64,000 nucleotides of DNA from Streptomyces sp. Je 1-79 (GCF_025195125.1 NZ_JAMGSL010000007.1:372001-436000), one strand, 5' to 3'. Shown: positions 41,376 through 49,806, counted from the first letter of the stretch. Numbers and translations are program-made. The notes: generated from the sequence alone by a model not told the origin.

Positions 41376-43085
41376 ATGGCCGCCGCTCAGCTGACCACCG
41401 ACGCCCTGGCCGAGAAGCACCGGTCCACACTCGACCAGGCTCTCGACACCATCCGCACCCGCGCCTACTGGTCGCCCCACCCCGAGCACCCCAAGGCCTA
41501 CGGCGAGAACGGCTCGCTGGACGCCGCCGCCGGTCTCGAGGCGTACAAGGCGCTGCTGAACGCCCGCTTCGAGCTGGACCAGCCCGGCACGGACGGCTGG
41601 ACCGGTGACGAGGTCTCGCCGTACGGCCCGGCCCTCGGTATCGAGTACCCACACGTCGACATCGACGTCCTGCTGCCCGCGATGCGCGTCGGCATGAGCG
41701 CCTGGCGCGACGCCGGCGCCGAGGTCCGCGCCCTGGTCTGCCTGGAGATCCTCGCCCGGATCTCCGCCCGCACCCACGAGTTCGCGCACGCCGTCATGCA
41801 CACCAGCGGCCAGGCCTTCATGATGGCGCTCCAGGCCGGCGGACCGCACGCCCAGGACCGCGGTCTCGAAGCGGTCGCGTACGCGTACGCGGAGCAGACC
41901 CGCACCCCGGGCAGCGCCGACTGGTCGAAGCCTCAGGGCAAGCGGGACCCGCTGGAGCTCACCAAGGCGTTCACGCCCGTCGGGCGCGGCATCGCCCTCG
42001 TCATCGGCTGCAACACCTTCCCGACCTGGAACGGCTACCCGGGCCTCTTCGCCTCCCTCGCCACGGGCAACCCGGTCCTGGTCAAGCCGCACCCGCGCGC
42101 CGTCCTCCCGCTGGCGCTGACCGTCCGCGTCGCCCGCGAGGTCCTCGCCGAGGCCGGCTTCGACCCGAACCTGGTCGCGCTCGCCGTCGAGCGGCCCGGC
42201 GAGGGCATCGCCAAGACCCTGGCCGTCCGCCCCGAGATCCGGATCATCGACTACACCGGCTCCACCGCCTTCGGCGACTGGCTGGAGGCCAACGCCCGCC
42301 AGGCCCAGGTCTACACGGAGAAGGCGGGCGTCAACACCGTCGTCGTCGACTCCACCGACGACTACAAGGGGATGCTCTCCAACCTGGCGTTCTCCCTCTC
42401 GCTGTACAGCGGCCAGATGTGCACCACCCCGCAGAACCTGCTGATCCCCCGCGACGGCATCGCCACCGACGCCGGCCCCAGGTCGTACGACGAGGTGGTC
42501 GCCGATCTCGCCGCGGCGGTCGGCGGTCTGCTCGGCGACGACGCCCGGGCGAACGCCCTGCTCGGCGCCCTGGTCAACCCGGACGTGAAGGCGCGCCTGG
42601 AAGCAGCCGCGGGCCTCGGCGAGGTGGCGCTGCCCTCCCGCGAGGTGGCGCACCCGGACTTCCCGGACGCCGTCGTCCGTACGCCGGTCATCGTCAAGCT
42701 GGACGGCGCACGGAAGCACTGGGAAGGGGCGGACGTGGACGCCGCGTACTTCTCCGAGTGCTTCGGCCCGGTCTCCTTCGCCGTCTCGGTCGACTCGACC
42801 GCCGACGCGCTGGAGCTGCTGCGGCGCACGGTCCGCGAGAAGGGCGCGATGACGGTCGGGGCGTACACCACCTCGGCCGAGACCGAGCGCGCCGTCGAGG
42901 AGGTCTGTCTGGAGGAGTCGGCCCAGCTCTCGCTGAACCTGACGGGCGGGGTCTACGTCAACCAGACGGCCGCGTTCTCCGACTTCCACGGCTCCGGCGG
43001 AAACCCCGCCGCCAACGCGGCCCTGTGCGACGGAGCGTTCGTCGCCAACCGCTTCCGGGTGGTGGAGGTCCGCCGCCAGGCGTGA
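41376..43085 (+). CDS. paaN: Phenylacetic acid degradation protein PaaN (aldehyde dehydrogenase family)
   Basis: A 569-residue protein of the PaaN group. The NAD-binding and catalytic regions are IALVIGCNTFPTWNGYPGLF, NPVLVKPHPRAVLPLALT, IDYTGSTAFGDWLEA and YSGQMCTTPQNLLIPRDG, with the catalytic Cys in QMC. It lacks the MaoC hydratase domain of E. coli PaaZ, so the ring-opening hydrolase must be encoded elsewhere. It oxidises the aldehyde formed when oxepin-CoA is opened. The ATG at 41376 is about 105 bases after the shared operator. A strong hairpin follows the stop. Confidence 0.93.
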   Translation: MAAAQLTTDALAEKHRSTLDQALDTIRTRAYWSPHPEHPKAYGENGSLDAAAGLEAYKALLNARFELDQPGTDGWTGDEVSPYGPALGIEYPHVDIDVLLPAMRVGMSAWRDAGAEVRALVCLEILARISARTHEFAHAVMHTSGQAFMMALQAGGPHAQDRGLEAVAYAYAEQTRTPGSADWSKPQGKRDPLELTKAFTPVGRGIALVIGCNTFPTWNGYPGLFASLATGNPVLVKPHPRAVLPLALTVRVAREVLAEAGFDPNLVALAVERPGEGIAKTLAVRPEIRIIDYTGSTAFGDWLEANARQAQVYTEKAGVNTVVVDSTDDYKGMLSNLAFSLSLYSGQMCTTPQNLLIPRDGIATDAGPRSYDEVVADLAAAVGGLLGDDARANALLGALVNPDVKARLEAAAGLGEVALPSREVAHPDFPDAVVRTPVIVKLDGARKHWEGADVDAAYFSECFGPVSFAVSVDSTADALELLRRTVREKGAMTVGAYTTSAETERAVEEVCLEESAQLSLNLTGGVYVNQTAAFSDFHGSGGNPAANAALCDGAFVANRFRVVEVRRQA

Positions 43086-43090
43086 TCTCT

Positions 43091-43125
43091 GGGGCTCGCG
43101 GGGCCCACGGGCCTCCGCGAGCCCC
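43091..43125. terminator. Bidirectional terminator between paaN and the RNA methylase gene
   Basis: GGGGCTCGCGG (43091-43101) pairs with CCGCGAGCCCC (43115-43125), and an inner GGCCC/GGGCC stem fills the loop. It lies six bases from each of the two convergent stop codons. Confidence 0.85.
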
Positions 43126-43130
43126 ACCGG

Positions 43131-43793
43131 TCATCCGCCCGGCGTGATCTCGGCGTACCGCTGCACCCACGCGTGCATCGCGATCGCCGCCGCGGCCCCC
43201 GCGTTGATCGACCGGGTCGAACCGAACTGGGCGATCGAGCAGACCATCTCCGCGTGCTTGCGGGCCTCCTCGGTCAGACCCGGTCCCTCCTGACCGAAGA
43301 GCAGCACACAGCGGCGCGGCAGGACGGTCCGCTCCAGCGGTACCGCACCCGGCAGATTGTCGATGCCGATGATCGGCACGCCCTCGGCCGCCGCCCACGC
43401 GGTCAGCGACTCGGTGTCCGGGTGATGGCGCACATGCTGGTAGCGGTCGGTGACCATCGCCCCACGACGGTTCCAGCGCCGCCGCCCCACGATGTGGATC
43501 TCCTTCGCCAGGAAGGCGTTGGCGGTCCGCACCACCGAGCCGATGTTGAAGTCGTGGCCCCAGTTCTCGACCGCGACATGGAAGTCGTGACGCCGGGTGT
43601 CCAGGTCGGCGATGATCGCCTCCCGTGTCCAGTACCGGTACCGGTCGACGACATTGCGCCGATCCCCGCCGGTGAGCAGCTCCCGGTCGTAGCGCTCGCC
43701 GTCCGGCCAGGGCAGCGGATGCGGCCCCACACCGACCTCGGGGGCGTACCCGTCGTCGTACTGGATCGGCTCGGACTGTTCTGCGGTGCTCAC
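43131..43793 (-). CDS. RNA 2'-O-methyltransferase, TrmH/SpoU family
   Basis: A 220-residue SPOUT methyltransferase. The three SpoU motifs are present: VENWGHDFNIGSVVRTANAF (motif 1), CVLLFGQEGPGLTEEA (motif 2) and FGSTRSINAGAAAAIAMHAW (motif 3), which form the trefoil knot that binds S-adenosylmethionine. The N-terminal 60 residues are family-specific and help bind RNA. It may methylate tRNA G18 or a rRNA ribose. The GTG at 43793 overlaps the stop of the HTTM gene (GTGA), so the methylase is the last gene of a DUF5819-HTTM-methylase operon. Confidence 0.9.
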   Translation of the reverse strand: MSTAEQSEPIQYDDGYAPEVGVGPHPLPWPDGERYDRELLTGGDRRNVVDRYRYWTREAIIADLDTRRHDFHVAVENWGHDFNIGSVVRTANAFLAKEIHIVGRRRWNRRGAMVTDRYQHVRHHPDTESLTAWAAAEGVPIIGIDNLPGAVPLERTVLPRRCVLLFGQEGPGLTEEARKHAEMVCSIAQFGSTRSINAGAAAAIAMHAWVQRYAEITPGG

Positions 43794-45238
43794 CCCACGA
43801 GGGTACGGGGGGCGGGTTCCTCGCCCGTACGGCGCTGCTCGGGCAGCCTGCCGCGCGGACGGGACAGCAGCCTGTCCCTGCCGCGCCCGACCCACGCGCC
43901 CAGCCACACCAGGAACGCCGTCGGCAGGAACACCGCGTCGGCGGAGATCATCGCGAGCGAGAACAGCGGCAGTCCGAGCAGGACGGCGATGCCGGCGTGC
44001 TCCAGCATCATCGCGACCAGCAGGACGTTCTTGACCTTGCGGTTGAACAGGGTGAACGGGAAGGCGACCTGGATCAGCACGGTGCCGTAGGTCAGCACCA
44101 GCACCAGGAAACCGCTGGATCCGAGCAGGTCGGACAGGGCGGGCCAGGGGGCGAAGTAGTCCAGCTGGAGCGGGTAGTAGAGCGCGGTGCCGTCCTGCCA
44201 GCGCGAACCCTGGATCTTGTACCAGCCGGCCGTCGCGTAGATCAGACAGACCTCGGCCATGATCACGACGAGCGTGGCGTTGTGGGCGAGGTTGGCGAGG
44301 ACGTCGAGGAGGGTGCGCGGCTCACCCGGCGCATAGCGGCACACGGCCCACCACAGCGCCTGTGCCACCCACAGCACCCACAGCAGCACCAGGAGCCACG
44401 GCGAGCCGGTGACGTCGGAGAAGTACGTCGCGACGAGCAGGAAGCCGCCCAGCACCGTCCACAGGAGCGGGCCGACGACGTCACGGCGGGGCTCCCGGCC
44501 CTCCGCCGCCTCGCGCGCGTCGCGGGCGGCCCGGCGGGCGTCGAGGGACCAGACCTGGCCGCAGCGGGTCAGGACGAGATAGATCGCGGCCAGGTGGACG
44601 ACGTTGTCGCCGCCGTCGCCCACGAAGACGGAGCGATTCTGCAGTGACAGCACCCCGACCATGAAGACCACCGACATGGCACGGGTGCGCCAGCCGAGCA
44701 GCAGCAGGACGGCGGAGAGCACGGCGATGGCGTAGACGGCCTCGAACCAGAACGCGCCGTCCCACCACACCAGCGCCGTGAACGCGTCGTTCTGGGCGAT
44801 CAGCTTCCGGCCCATCTCCCACGACCAGGGGCCGTCGGGGCCGTAGAGCTCATGCCGGTGGGGCAGCTCGCGGAGCAGGAAGAGCAGCCAGGTGAGGGAG
44901 AAGCCGATCCGGACGATCGCGCTCTGGTACGGGCCGAGGGCCGAGGCCGTGACCCGCTGCACGGCCCGGGCGAGCCGCCGGTCGAACGGCTCGCGGGCCG
45001 CCGCCGGCGGCGCCTTCCGGGCGCTCCGGCCGCTCTCGGCCTTCACGGTGCTGTCGGGGTTCGGGGCGCTCTCGGGGTTCTCGATGCTGGCTGGGTTCCG
45101 GGTGCTCTCGGGGGTGCCGGTGCTGTCTGGGTTCCGGGCGCTCTCGGGGTTCCCGGTGCTCTCGGGGGTGCCGGTGCTCTCGGGGCCGTCAGTGCCGTCA
45201 GTGCCGTCGGCGTGCTGGTGGTCGAAGGATCGGTTCAC
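43790..45238 (-). CDS. HTTM domain membrane protein
   Basis: A 482-residue integral membrane protein. The HTTM domain (about 105-450) starts YQSAIVRIGFSLTWLLFLLREL, PHRHELYGPDGPWSWEMG and contains several helices plus TAGWYKIQGSRWQDGTALYYPLQL, a segment related to the membrane part of vitamin-K-dependent gamma-carboxylase. Residues 1 to about 70 are made of tandem NPEST/GTPEST-like hexapeptides coded by an 18-bp minisatellite. The biochemical role of bacterial HTTM proteins is not established. Its start overlaps the DUF5819 gene stop, and it overlaps the methylase start, so the three are translated together. Confidence 0.88.
   Translation of the reverse strand: MNRSFDHQHADGTDGTDGPESTGTPESTGNPESARNPDSTGTPESTRNPASIENPESAPNPDSTVKAESGRSARKAPPAAAREPFDRRLARAVQRVTASALGPYQSAIVRIGFSLTWLLFLLRELPHRHELYGPDGPWSWEMGRKLIAQNDAFTALVWWDGAFWFEAVYAIAVLSAVLLLLGWRTRAMSVVFMVGVLSLQNRSVFVGDGGDNVVHLAAIYLVLTRCGQVWSLDARRAARDAREAAEGREPRRDVVGPLLWTVLGGFLLVATYFSDVTGSPWLLVLLWVLWVAQALWWAVCRYAPGEPRTLLDVLANLAHNATLVVIMAEVCLIYATAGWYKIQGSRWQDGTALYYPLQLDYFAPWPALSDLLGSSGFLVLVLTYGTVLIQVAFPFTLFNRKVKNVLLVAMMLEHAGIAVLLGLPLFSLAMISADAVFLPTAFLVWLGAWVGRGRDRLLSRPRGRLPEQRRTGEEPAPRTLVG
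45047..45186 (-). repeat. 18-bp coding minisatellite at the start of the HTTM gene
   Basis: About seven imperfect 18-base units (plus-strand core GGGTGCTCTCGGGGGTGCC and variants with GGGTTCC) encode repeats such as PESTGT, PESTGN, PESARN and PDSTGT. The unit keeps the frame, so copy-number changes alter only the length of the cytoplasmic lead. Confidence 0.8.
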
Positions 45239-45981
45239 CGGCCTGCCTCCGTACGCTCGTCCCCGCGCGCCCCGTCCGCGCGCGCGCCGTCCGGCAGGTC
45301 AGCCGCACTCACCGTCCACCACGGAAGCTCCCTGTGGACAGGCTCCGTGCCGATCTTCTCGTTGCTCCACGACGGCGCGGGAACGGCGCGCGTGGCGGAG
45401 CGGAGCTGGATCCGCTCCACGACGCCGCCGAGTCGCTGCTCGTCGAGACGGAGCATGACGATGCGGCGGACGTAGCTCTCGGAGAGCCGACCGCGCAGAC
45501 CGTTGGGCCGGTGGTCCTCGGTGTGGGAGTTCAGATAGAAGTCCCAGGCCCGGCGGAGCTGGTTCTGTTCCGCGTGGCTGGGCACCAGGCTGCCGCGGAT
45601 CGCCTCGGCGTCCTGCGCGGTCAGATCGATCCACCCCGTCGTGCGCGCGGCACCGTCCGCGCCGGCCACCCGGGCACGGACCTGGACGGCGACATTCTGC
45701 TGGAGCGGGTTCGGGGCGAAGAGCTTCCAGTTCTGCTCGAACTCGGGATACACCCAGTCGTCGACCGCCTCGCCGTGCTGCTTGGTCAGCGTGTTCGACG
45801 GCGCGACATGCAGAAACACCATCGCGAGGTGGGCGCAGCCGAGAACCCCGACGACAGCCAGCGCGACAGCCGCGACGACCTGGTACGGAAGGGAGAGCGA
45901 GGCGATCCCGGCGCCCGCTCGTGGTCCCGGTCCGAGCGGATGGCGCTTCGCGTCCGCGCCCAAGTCGTCCTGCGCTTCCAT
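45235..45981 (-). CDS. DUF5819 family protein
   Basis: A 248-residue protein. One N-terminal membrane helix (about 32-55, VVAAVALAVVGVLGCAHLAMVFL) is followed by an outward domain with VYPEFEQNWKLFAPNPLQQNVAVQ, SLVPSHAEQNQLRRAWDFY and VRRIVMLRLDEQRLGG. The WKLFAPNP motif is the mark of DUF5819, a family regularly next to HTTM proteins in actinobacteria. The function is unknown; the outer domain could be the partner or substrate of the HTTM protein. It is the first gene of a three-gene leftward operon, divergent from paaA. Confidence 0.87.
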   Translation of the reverse strand: MEAQDDLGADAKRHPLGPGPRAGAGIASLSLPYQVVAAVALAVVGVLGCAHLAMVFLHVAPSNTLTKQHGEAVDDWVYPEFEQNWKLFAPNPLQQNVAVQVRARVAGADGAARTTGWIDLTAQDAEAIRGSLVPSHAEQNQLRRAWDFYLNSHTEDHRPNGLRGRLSESYVRRIVMLRLDEQRLGGVVERIQLRSATRAVPAPSWSNEKIGTEPVHRELPWWTVSAADLPDGARADGARGDERTEAGR

Positions 45982-46012
45982 CCCGCCCCGATCCCGTTCG
46001 ATTCACCCTCAG

Positions 46013-46021
46013 TTATCCACA
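46013..46021 (+). promoter_or_regulatory. DnaA box (TTATCCACA) upstream of paaA
   Basis: Exact match to the classical E. coli-type DnaA box, about 80 bases before paaA and 32 before the DUF5819 start on the other side. It differs by one base from the Streptomyces consensus found elsewhere in the window. Confidence 0.45.
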
Positions 46022-46065
46022 GGGTTGACACCATACGGGCCGCCGACCGACCATTGAAGAGATTC

Positions 46066-46083
46066 AACCGAACGATCGGTCGG
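46066..46083. promoter_or_regulatory. TetR-type operator of paaABCDE
   Basis: AACCGAACGATCGGTCGG, identical (reverse complement) to 41251-41268. It ends only three bases before the Shine-Dalgarno GGGAG of paaA, so a bound repressor would block transcription at or after the start. Confidence 0.75.
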
Positions 46084-46094
46084 TAGGGAGTGCG

Positions 46095-47147
46095 ATGACG
46101 GCAGGGACGGCAGCGACCGCAGTGACCGCGGACGCGCACAGCACGCGGGCGGCCGCGCACAGCGAGCGGGAGACGGCGGCCGCGGCAGCGGCCCAGGCCG
46201 CCTACGAGGCGGTGTTCGACGCCGCCGTCGCCGCCGACGAGCGCATCGAGCCACGCGACTGGATGCCCGACGCCTACCGGGCCTCCCTCGTCCGCCAGAT
46301 CGCCCAGCACGCCCACTCCGAGATCATCGGCATGCAGCCCGAGGCCAACTGGATCACCCGCGCGCCCTCGCTGCGCCGCAAGGCCATCCTCATGGCCAAG
46401 GTCCAGGACGAGGCCGGCCACGGGCTGTATCTGTACAGCGCGGCGGAGACCCTCGGCACCAGCCGCGACGAGCTGCTCGACAAGCTCCACTCCGGCCGCC
46501 AGAAGTACTCCTCCATCTTCAACTACCCCACGCTGACCTGGGCCGACGTCGGCGCCATCGGCTGGCTCGTGGACGGAGCGGCGATCACCAACCAGGTCCC
46601 GCTCTGCCGCTGCTCCTACGGTCCGTACGCCCGCGCCATGGTCCGTGTCTGCAAGGAGGAGTCCTTCCACCAGCGACAGGGGTACGAAGCGCTCCTCGCC
46701 CTCTCCCAGGGCACCGAGGCGCAGCACGCCATGGCACAGGACGCGGTGGACCGCTGGTGGTGGCCCTCGCTGATGATGTTCGGCCCGCCCGACGACGAGT
46801 CGGCGCACTCCGCGCAGTCCATGGCCTGGAAGATCAAGCGGCACTCCAACGACGAACTGCGCCAGCGGTTCGTCGACATCGCCGTCCCGCAGGCCGAAGC
46901 CCTCGGACTGACCCTCCCCGACCCGGACCTCCGGTGGAACGAGGAGCGCGGGCACTACGACTTCGGCCCCATCGACTGGGCCGAGTTCTGGGACGTCCTC
47001 AAGGGCAACGGCCCCTGCAACGAACAGCGGCTCGACCGCCGCCGCCAGGCCCACGAGGACGGCGCCTGGGTCAGGGAAGCCGCCGCGGCATACGCCGGCA
47101 AACACACGGCAGCACAGCAGCACACGAACGGGGAGGCACGGGCATGA
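46095..47147 (+). CDS. paaA: 1,2-phenylacetyl-CoA epoxidase subunit PaaA
   Basis: A 350-residue catalytic subunit of the di-iron monooxygenase that epoxidises the ring of phenylacetyl-CoA. Iron ligands are expected in QHAHSEIIGMQPEANW, KVQDEAGHGLYLYSAAE (the ExxH) and later in VCKEESFHQRQGYEAL. SEIIGMQPE and NYPTLTWADVGAIGWLVDG are typical for PaaA. A 35-residue Ala/Thr-rich lead precedes the conserved part and has no known role. ATG start with GGGAG five bases upstream. First gene of a tightly packed operon paaABCDE with overlaps at each junction but the last. Confidence 0.95.
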   Translation: MTAGTAATAVTADAHSTRAAAHSERETAAAAAAQAAYEAVFDAAVAADERIEPRDWMPDAYRASLVRQIAQHAHSEIIGMQPEANWITRAPSLRRKAILMAKVQDEAGHGLYLYSAAETLGTSRDELLDKLHSGRQKYSSIFNYPTLTWADVGAIGWLVDGAAITNQVPLCRCSYGPYARAMVRVCKEESFHQRQGYEALLALSQGTEAQHAMAQDAVDRWWWPSLMMFGPPDDESAHSAQSMAWKIKRHSNDELRQRFVDIAVPQAEALGLTLPDPDLRWNEERGHYDFGPIDWAEFWDVLKGNGPCNEQRLDRRRQAHEDGAWVREAAAAYAGKHTAAQQHTNGEARA

Positions 47148-47431
47148 CCACCGACGGATGGCCCCTGTGGGAGGTGTTCGTGCGCTCGCGCCGCGGACTG
47201 TCCCACACCCACGCCGGCAGCCTGCACGCACCGGACGCCGAAATGGCCCTGCGCAACGCCCGCGACCTCTACACCCGCCGCAACGAAGGCGTCTCGATCT
47301 GGGTGGTCCCCTCCGCCGCGATCACCGCCTCCTCGCCCGACGAGAAGGACCCGTTCTTCGAACCGTCGGCGGACAAGCCCTACCGGCACCCGACGTTCTA
47401 CGAGATCCCCGAGGGGGTGAAGCACCTGTGA
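47144..47431 (+). CDS. paaB: 1,2-phenylacetyl-CoA epoxidase subunit PaaB
   Basis: A 95-residue small subunit that links PaaA-PaaC heterodimers. The sequence WPLWEVFVRSRRGLSHTHAG, LHAPDAEMALRNARDLYTRR and ISIWVVPS-like (VSIWVVPSAAI) are family hallmarks. The ATG overlaps the paaA stop (ATGA). Length is normal for PaaB. Confidence 0.95.
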   Translation: MTTDGWPLWEVFVRSRRGLSHTHAGSLHAPDAEMALRNARDLYTRRNEGVSIWVVPSAAITASSPDEKDPFFEPSADKPYRHPTFYEIPEGVKHL

Positions 47432-48177
47432 ACGAGACCACCGACACCGCCGCCCCGGCCGACACCGCCGCGATCACCGCGGCCGCCCTGGCCCTCGGAG
47501 ACGACGCCCTCGTGCTCTCCCACCGGCTGGGGGAGTGGGCGGGCAACGCCCCCGTCCTGGAAGAAGAGGTCGCCCTCGCCAACATCGCGCTCGACCTCCT
47601 CGGCCAGGCGCGCATCCTGCTCTCCCTCGTCGGGGACGAGGACGAGCTGGCCTACCTCCGCGAGGAGCGGGCCTTCCGCAACGCCCAGCTCGTCGAACAG
47701 CCCAACGGCGACTTCGCCCACACCATCGCCCGCCAGCTCTACTTCTCCACCTACCAGCGGCTCCTGTACGGACAGCTGGCCGCCGGCGACGGCCCCCTGA
47801 GCGGACTCGCGGCGAAGGCCGTCAAGGAAGTCGCCTACCACCAGGACCACGCCGAGCACTGGACCCTGCGCCTCGGCGACGGCACCGACGAGAGCCACAC
47901 CCGCATGCAACACGCCTGCGACGCCCTCTGGCGCTACACCGGCGAGCTGTTCCAGCCCGTCGAAGGCCTCGGCGTGGACCACGAAGCGATGCGCGCCGCC
48001 TGGCTCGACTCGGTCACCACCGTCCTCGAACGGGCCACCCTCATCGTCCCGAGCGGACCGGACACCGGCGCCTGGCGCGCGGGAGCCGGCCGGCAGGGCC
48101 TGCACACCGAGTCCTTCGGACGCATGCTCGCCGAGATGCAGCACCTGCACCGCAGCCACCCGGGGGCGACATGGTGA
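47428..48177 (+). CDS. paaC: 1,2-phenylacetyl-CoA epoxidase subunit PaaC
   Basis: A 249-residue structural subunit with a PaaA-like four-helix fold but without a full metal site. It contains LVLSHRLGEWAGNAPVLEEE, ANIALDLLGQARILLS and VAYHQDHAEHWTLRLGDGT. The GTG at 47428 overlaps the paaB stop (GTGA). The first 20 residues are variable. PaaA and PaaC form the stable core to which CoA ester binds. Confidence 0.94.
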   Translation: MNETTDTAAPADTAAITAAALALGDDALVLSHRLGEWAGNAPVLEEEVALANIALDLLGQARILLSLVGDEDELAYLREERAFRNAQLVEQPNGDFAHTIARQLYFSTYQRLLYGQLAAGDGPLSGLAAKAVKEVAYHQDHAEHWTLRLGDGTDESHTRMQHACDALWRYTGELFQPVEGLGVDHEAMRAAWLDSVTTVLERATLIVPSGPDTGAWRAGAGRQGLHTESFGRMLAEMQHLHRSHPGATW

Positions 48178-48671
48178 CGACCATGACGGACCTCGAGCGG
48201 GAACTGAGCCGGATCGCCGGCGCCGTCCCCGACCCCGAACTGCCCGTCCTCACCCTCGAAGAGCTCGGCGTGCTCCGCGGCGTCCAGGTCCTCGGCCCCG
48301 GCCGCGTCGAGGTCGAGCTGACCCCGACCTACACCGGCTGCCCCGCCATCGAGGCGATGTCCTCGGACATCGAGCGCGCCCTGCACGACCACGGCGTCCC
48401 CGAGGTCTCCGTCGTCACCGTCCTCGCACCCGCCTGGTCCACCGACGACATCAGCGACGAAGGGCGCCGCAAACTCGCCGAGTTCGGCATCGCCCCGCCC
48501 CGCCCCCAAGGCCCCGCCGACGGCCCCATACCGCTCACCCTGGCGATCCGCTGCCCGAACTGCAGCTCCACCGAGACCGAACTGCTCAGCCGGTTCTCCT
48601 CCACCGCGTGCAAGGCCCTGCGCCGCTGCACCGCCTGCCGCGAACCGTTCGACCACTTCAAGGAGTTGTAG
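48171..48671 (+). CDS. paaD: Phenylacetate degradation protein PaaD
   Basis: A 166-residue protein of the MIP18/DUF59 family that helps assemble the iron sites of the epoxidase. Residues about 5-90 are the DUF59 domain (VPDPELPVLTLEELGVLRGV, YTGCPAIEAM with its Cys). The C-terminal zinc-ribbon-like part has two CxxC pairs, CPNCSSTETELLS and CTACREPFDHFKEL, with another Cys between. The ATG at 48171 overlaps paaC by seven bases; a GTG three bases later is possible. It is followed directly by the paaE ATG. Confidence 0.94.
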   Translation: MVTTMTDLERELSRIAGAVPDPELPVLTLEELGVLRGVQVLGPGRVEVELTPTYTGCPAIEAMSSDIERALHDHGVPEVSVVTVLAPAWSTDDISDEGRRKLAEFGIAPPRPQGPADGPIPLTLAIRCPNCSSTETELLSRFSSTACKALRRCTACREPFDHFKEL

Positions 48672-49760
48672 ATGCAGTCCTCACGCTCCGGACGGGCTGA
48701 GTTCCATCCGCTCCGGGTGAGCGAGGTCGAGCAGCTCACGGACGACTCGGTGGCCGTCACCTTCGCGGTCCCGCCCGAACTCCGCGACCTCTACCGCCAC
48801 ACCCCCGGACAGCACCTCGCCCTGCGCCGCACCGCGCGGGACGGCGAGGAGATCCGCCGCACGTACTCGATCTGCGCACCCGCGGCCCCCACCGGCCAGG
48901 AGCCCGTCCTGCGCGTCGGCATCCGGCTCGTCGACGGCGGCGAGTTCTCCACGTACGCCCTGAAGGAACTGGCCGTCGGCGACACCGTCGAGGTCATGGA
49001 GCCGATGGGCCGCTTCACCCTCACGCCCCGCGCCGGACACTTCGCCGCCGTGGTCGGCGGCAGCGGCATCACCCCGGTCCTGTCGATGGCGGCCACCCTC
49101 CTCACCCAGGAACCGGACGCCCGCTTCTGCCTCGTCCGAAGCGACCGCACCGCCTCCTCCACGATGTTCCTCGACGACGTCGCCGACCTCAAGGACCGCT
49201 TCCCCGACCGCTTCCAGCTCGTCACCGTCCTCTCCCGCGAGGAGCAGCAGGCCGGCCTCCCGTCCGGACGGCTCGACCAGGAGCGGCTCACCGGCCTGCT
49301 CCCCGCCCTCCTGCCCGTCGACGACATCGACGGCTGGTTCCTGTGCGGCCCGTTCGGCCTCGTCCAGGCCGCCGAACGCACCCTGCGCGGACTCGGCGTC
49401 GACCGCTCCCGGATCCACCAGGAGATCTTCCACGTCGACGACGGCTCGGCACCGGCAGCCGCTCCCACCTCGGACGCCCCCGTCCACGCCACGCTGACCG
49501 CAACCCTGCACGGCCGCTCCGGCAACTGGCCGGTACAGAAGGGCGAGACGCTGCTCGACACGGTGCTCCGCGCCCGCGCCGACGCCCCCTACGCCTGCAA
49601 GGGCGGCGTATGCGGCACCTGCCGCGCCTTCCTCGTCGAAGGTGACGTACGCATGGACCGGAACTTCGCGCTGGAGCCGGAGGAGACCGAGGCCGGATAC
49701 GTCCTTGCCTGCCAGTCCCACCCGGCCACCGCGGAAGTGGAGCTCGACTTCGACCGCTGA
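48672..49760 (+). CDS. paaE: Phenylacetyl-CoA epoxidase reductase PaaE
   Basis: A 362-residue reductase that passes electrons from NADPH to PaaA. Domains in order: FAD-binding barrel (about 10-115, RRTYSICAPAAPTG), NAD-binding domain (about 120-245, GHFAAVVGGSGITPVLSMA and FLCGPFGLVQAAER) and a C-terminal plant-type [2Fe-2S] ferredoxin (about 275-362) with YACKGGVCGTCRAFLVEG and the last Cys in VLACQS. The ATG follows the paaD stop with no gap. Gene set A-E is complete; paaG, paaZ/hydratase, paaJ and paaK are not in the window. Confidence 0.95.
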   Translation: MQSSRSGRAEFHPLRVSEVEQLTDDSVAVTFAVPPELRDLYRHTPGQHLALRRTARDGEEIRRTYSICAPAAPTGQEPVLRVGIRLVDGGEFSTYALKELAVGDTVEVMEPMGRFTLTPRAGHFAAVVGGSGITPVLSMAATLLTQEPDARFCLVRSDRTASSTMFLDDVADLKDRFPDRFQLVTVLSREEQQAGLPSGRLDQERLTGLLPALLPVDDIDGWFLCGPFGLVQAAERTLRGLGVDRSRIHQEIFHVDDGSAPAAAPTSDAPVHATLTATLHGRSGNWPVQKGETLLDTVLRARADAPYACKGGVCGTCRAFLVEGDVRMDRNFALEPEETEAGYVLACQSHPATAEVELDFDR

Positions 49761-49789
49761 CCGTCCCCCCGCGCCCATTCCCTTCCGCC

Positions 49790-49803
49790 TAGAACCTGTT
49801 CTA
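49790..49803. promoter_or_regulatory. KstR-like operator TAGAACCTGTTCTA
   Basis: A perfect inverted repeat TAGAAC-CT-GTTCTA, 35 bases before the acyl-CoA dehydrogenase start. It agrees with the TNNAACNNGTTNNA consensus of KstR, the TetR repressor of sterol catabolism in mycobacteria and rhodococci. Confidence 0.6.
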
Positions 49804-49806
49804 TCT

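Noticed and set aside
43079..43150. 11-base repeat GGCGTGATCTC at the paaN and RNA-methylase stop codons, as another tail duplication
   Set aside because: The two copies belong to different convergent genes and are too short to set apart from chance.
49790..49803. Treating TAGAACCTGTTCTA as a simple terminator of paaE
   Set aside because: The 6-bp arms are AT-rich with a two-base centre, which cannot make a stable RNA hairpin; it suits a protein-binding site.
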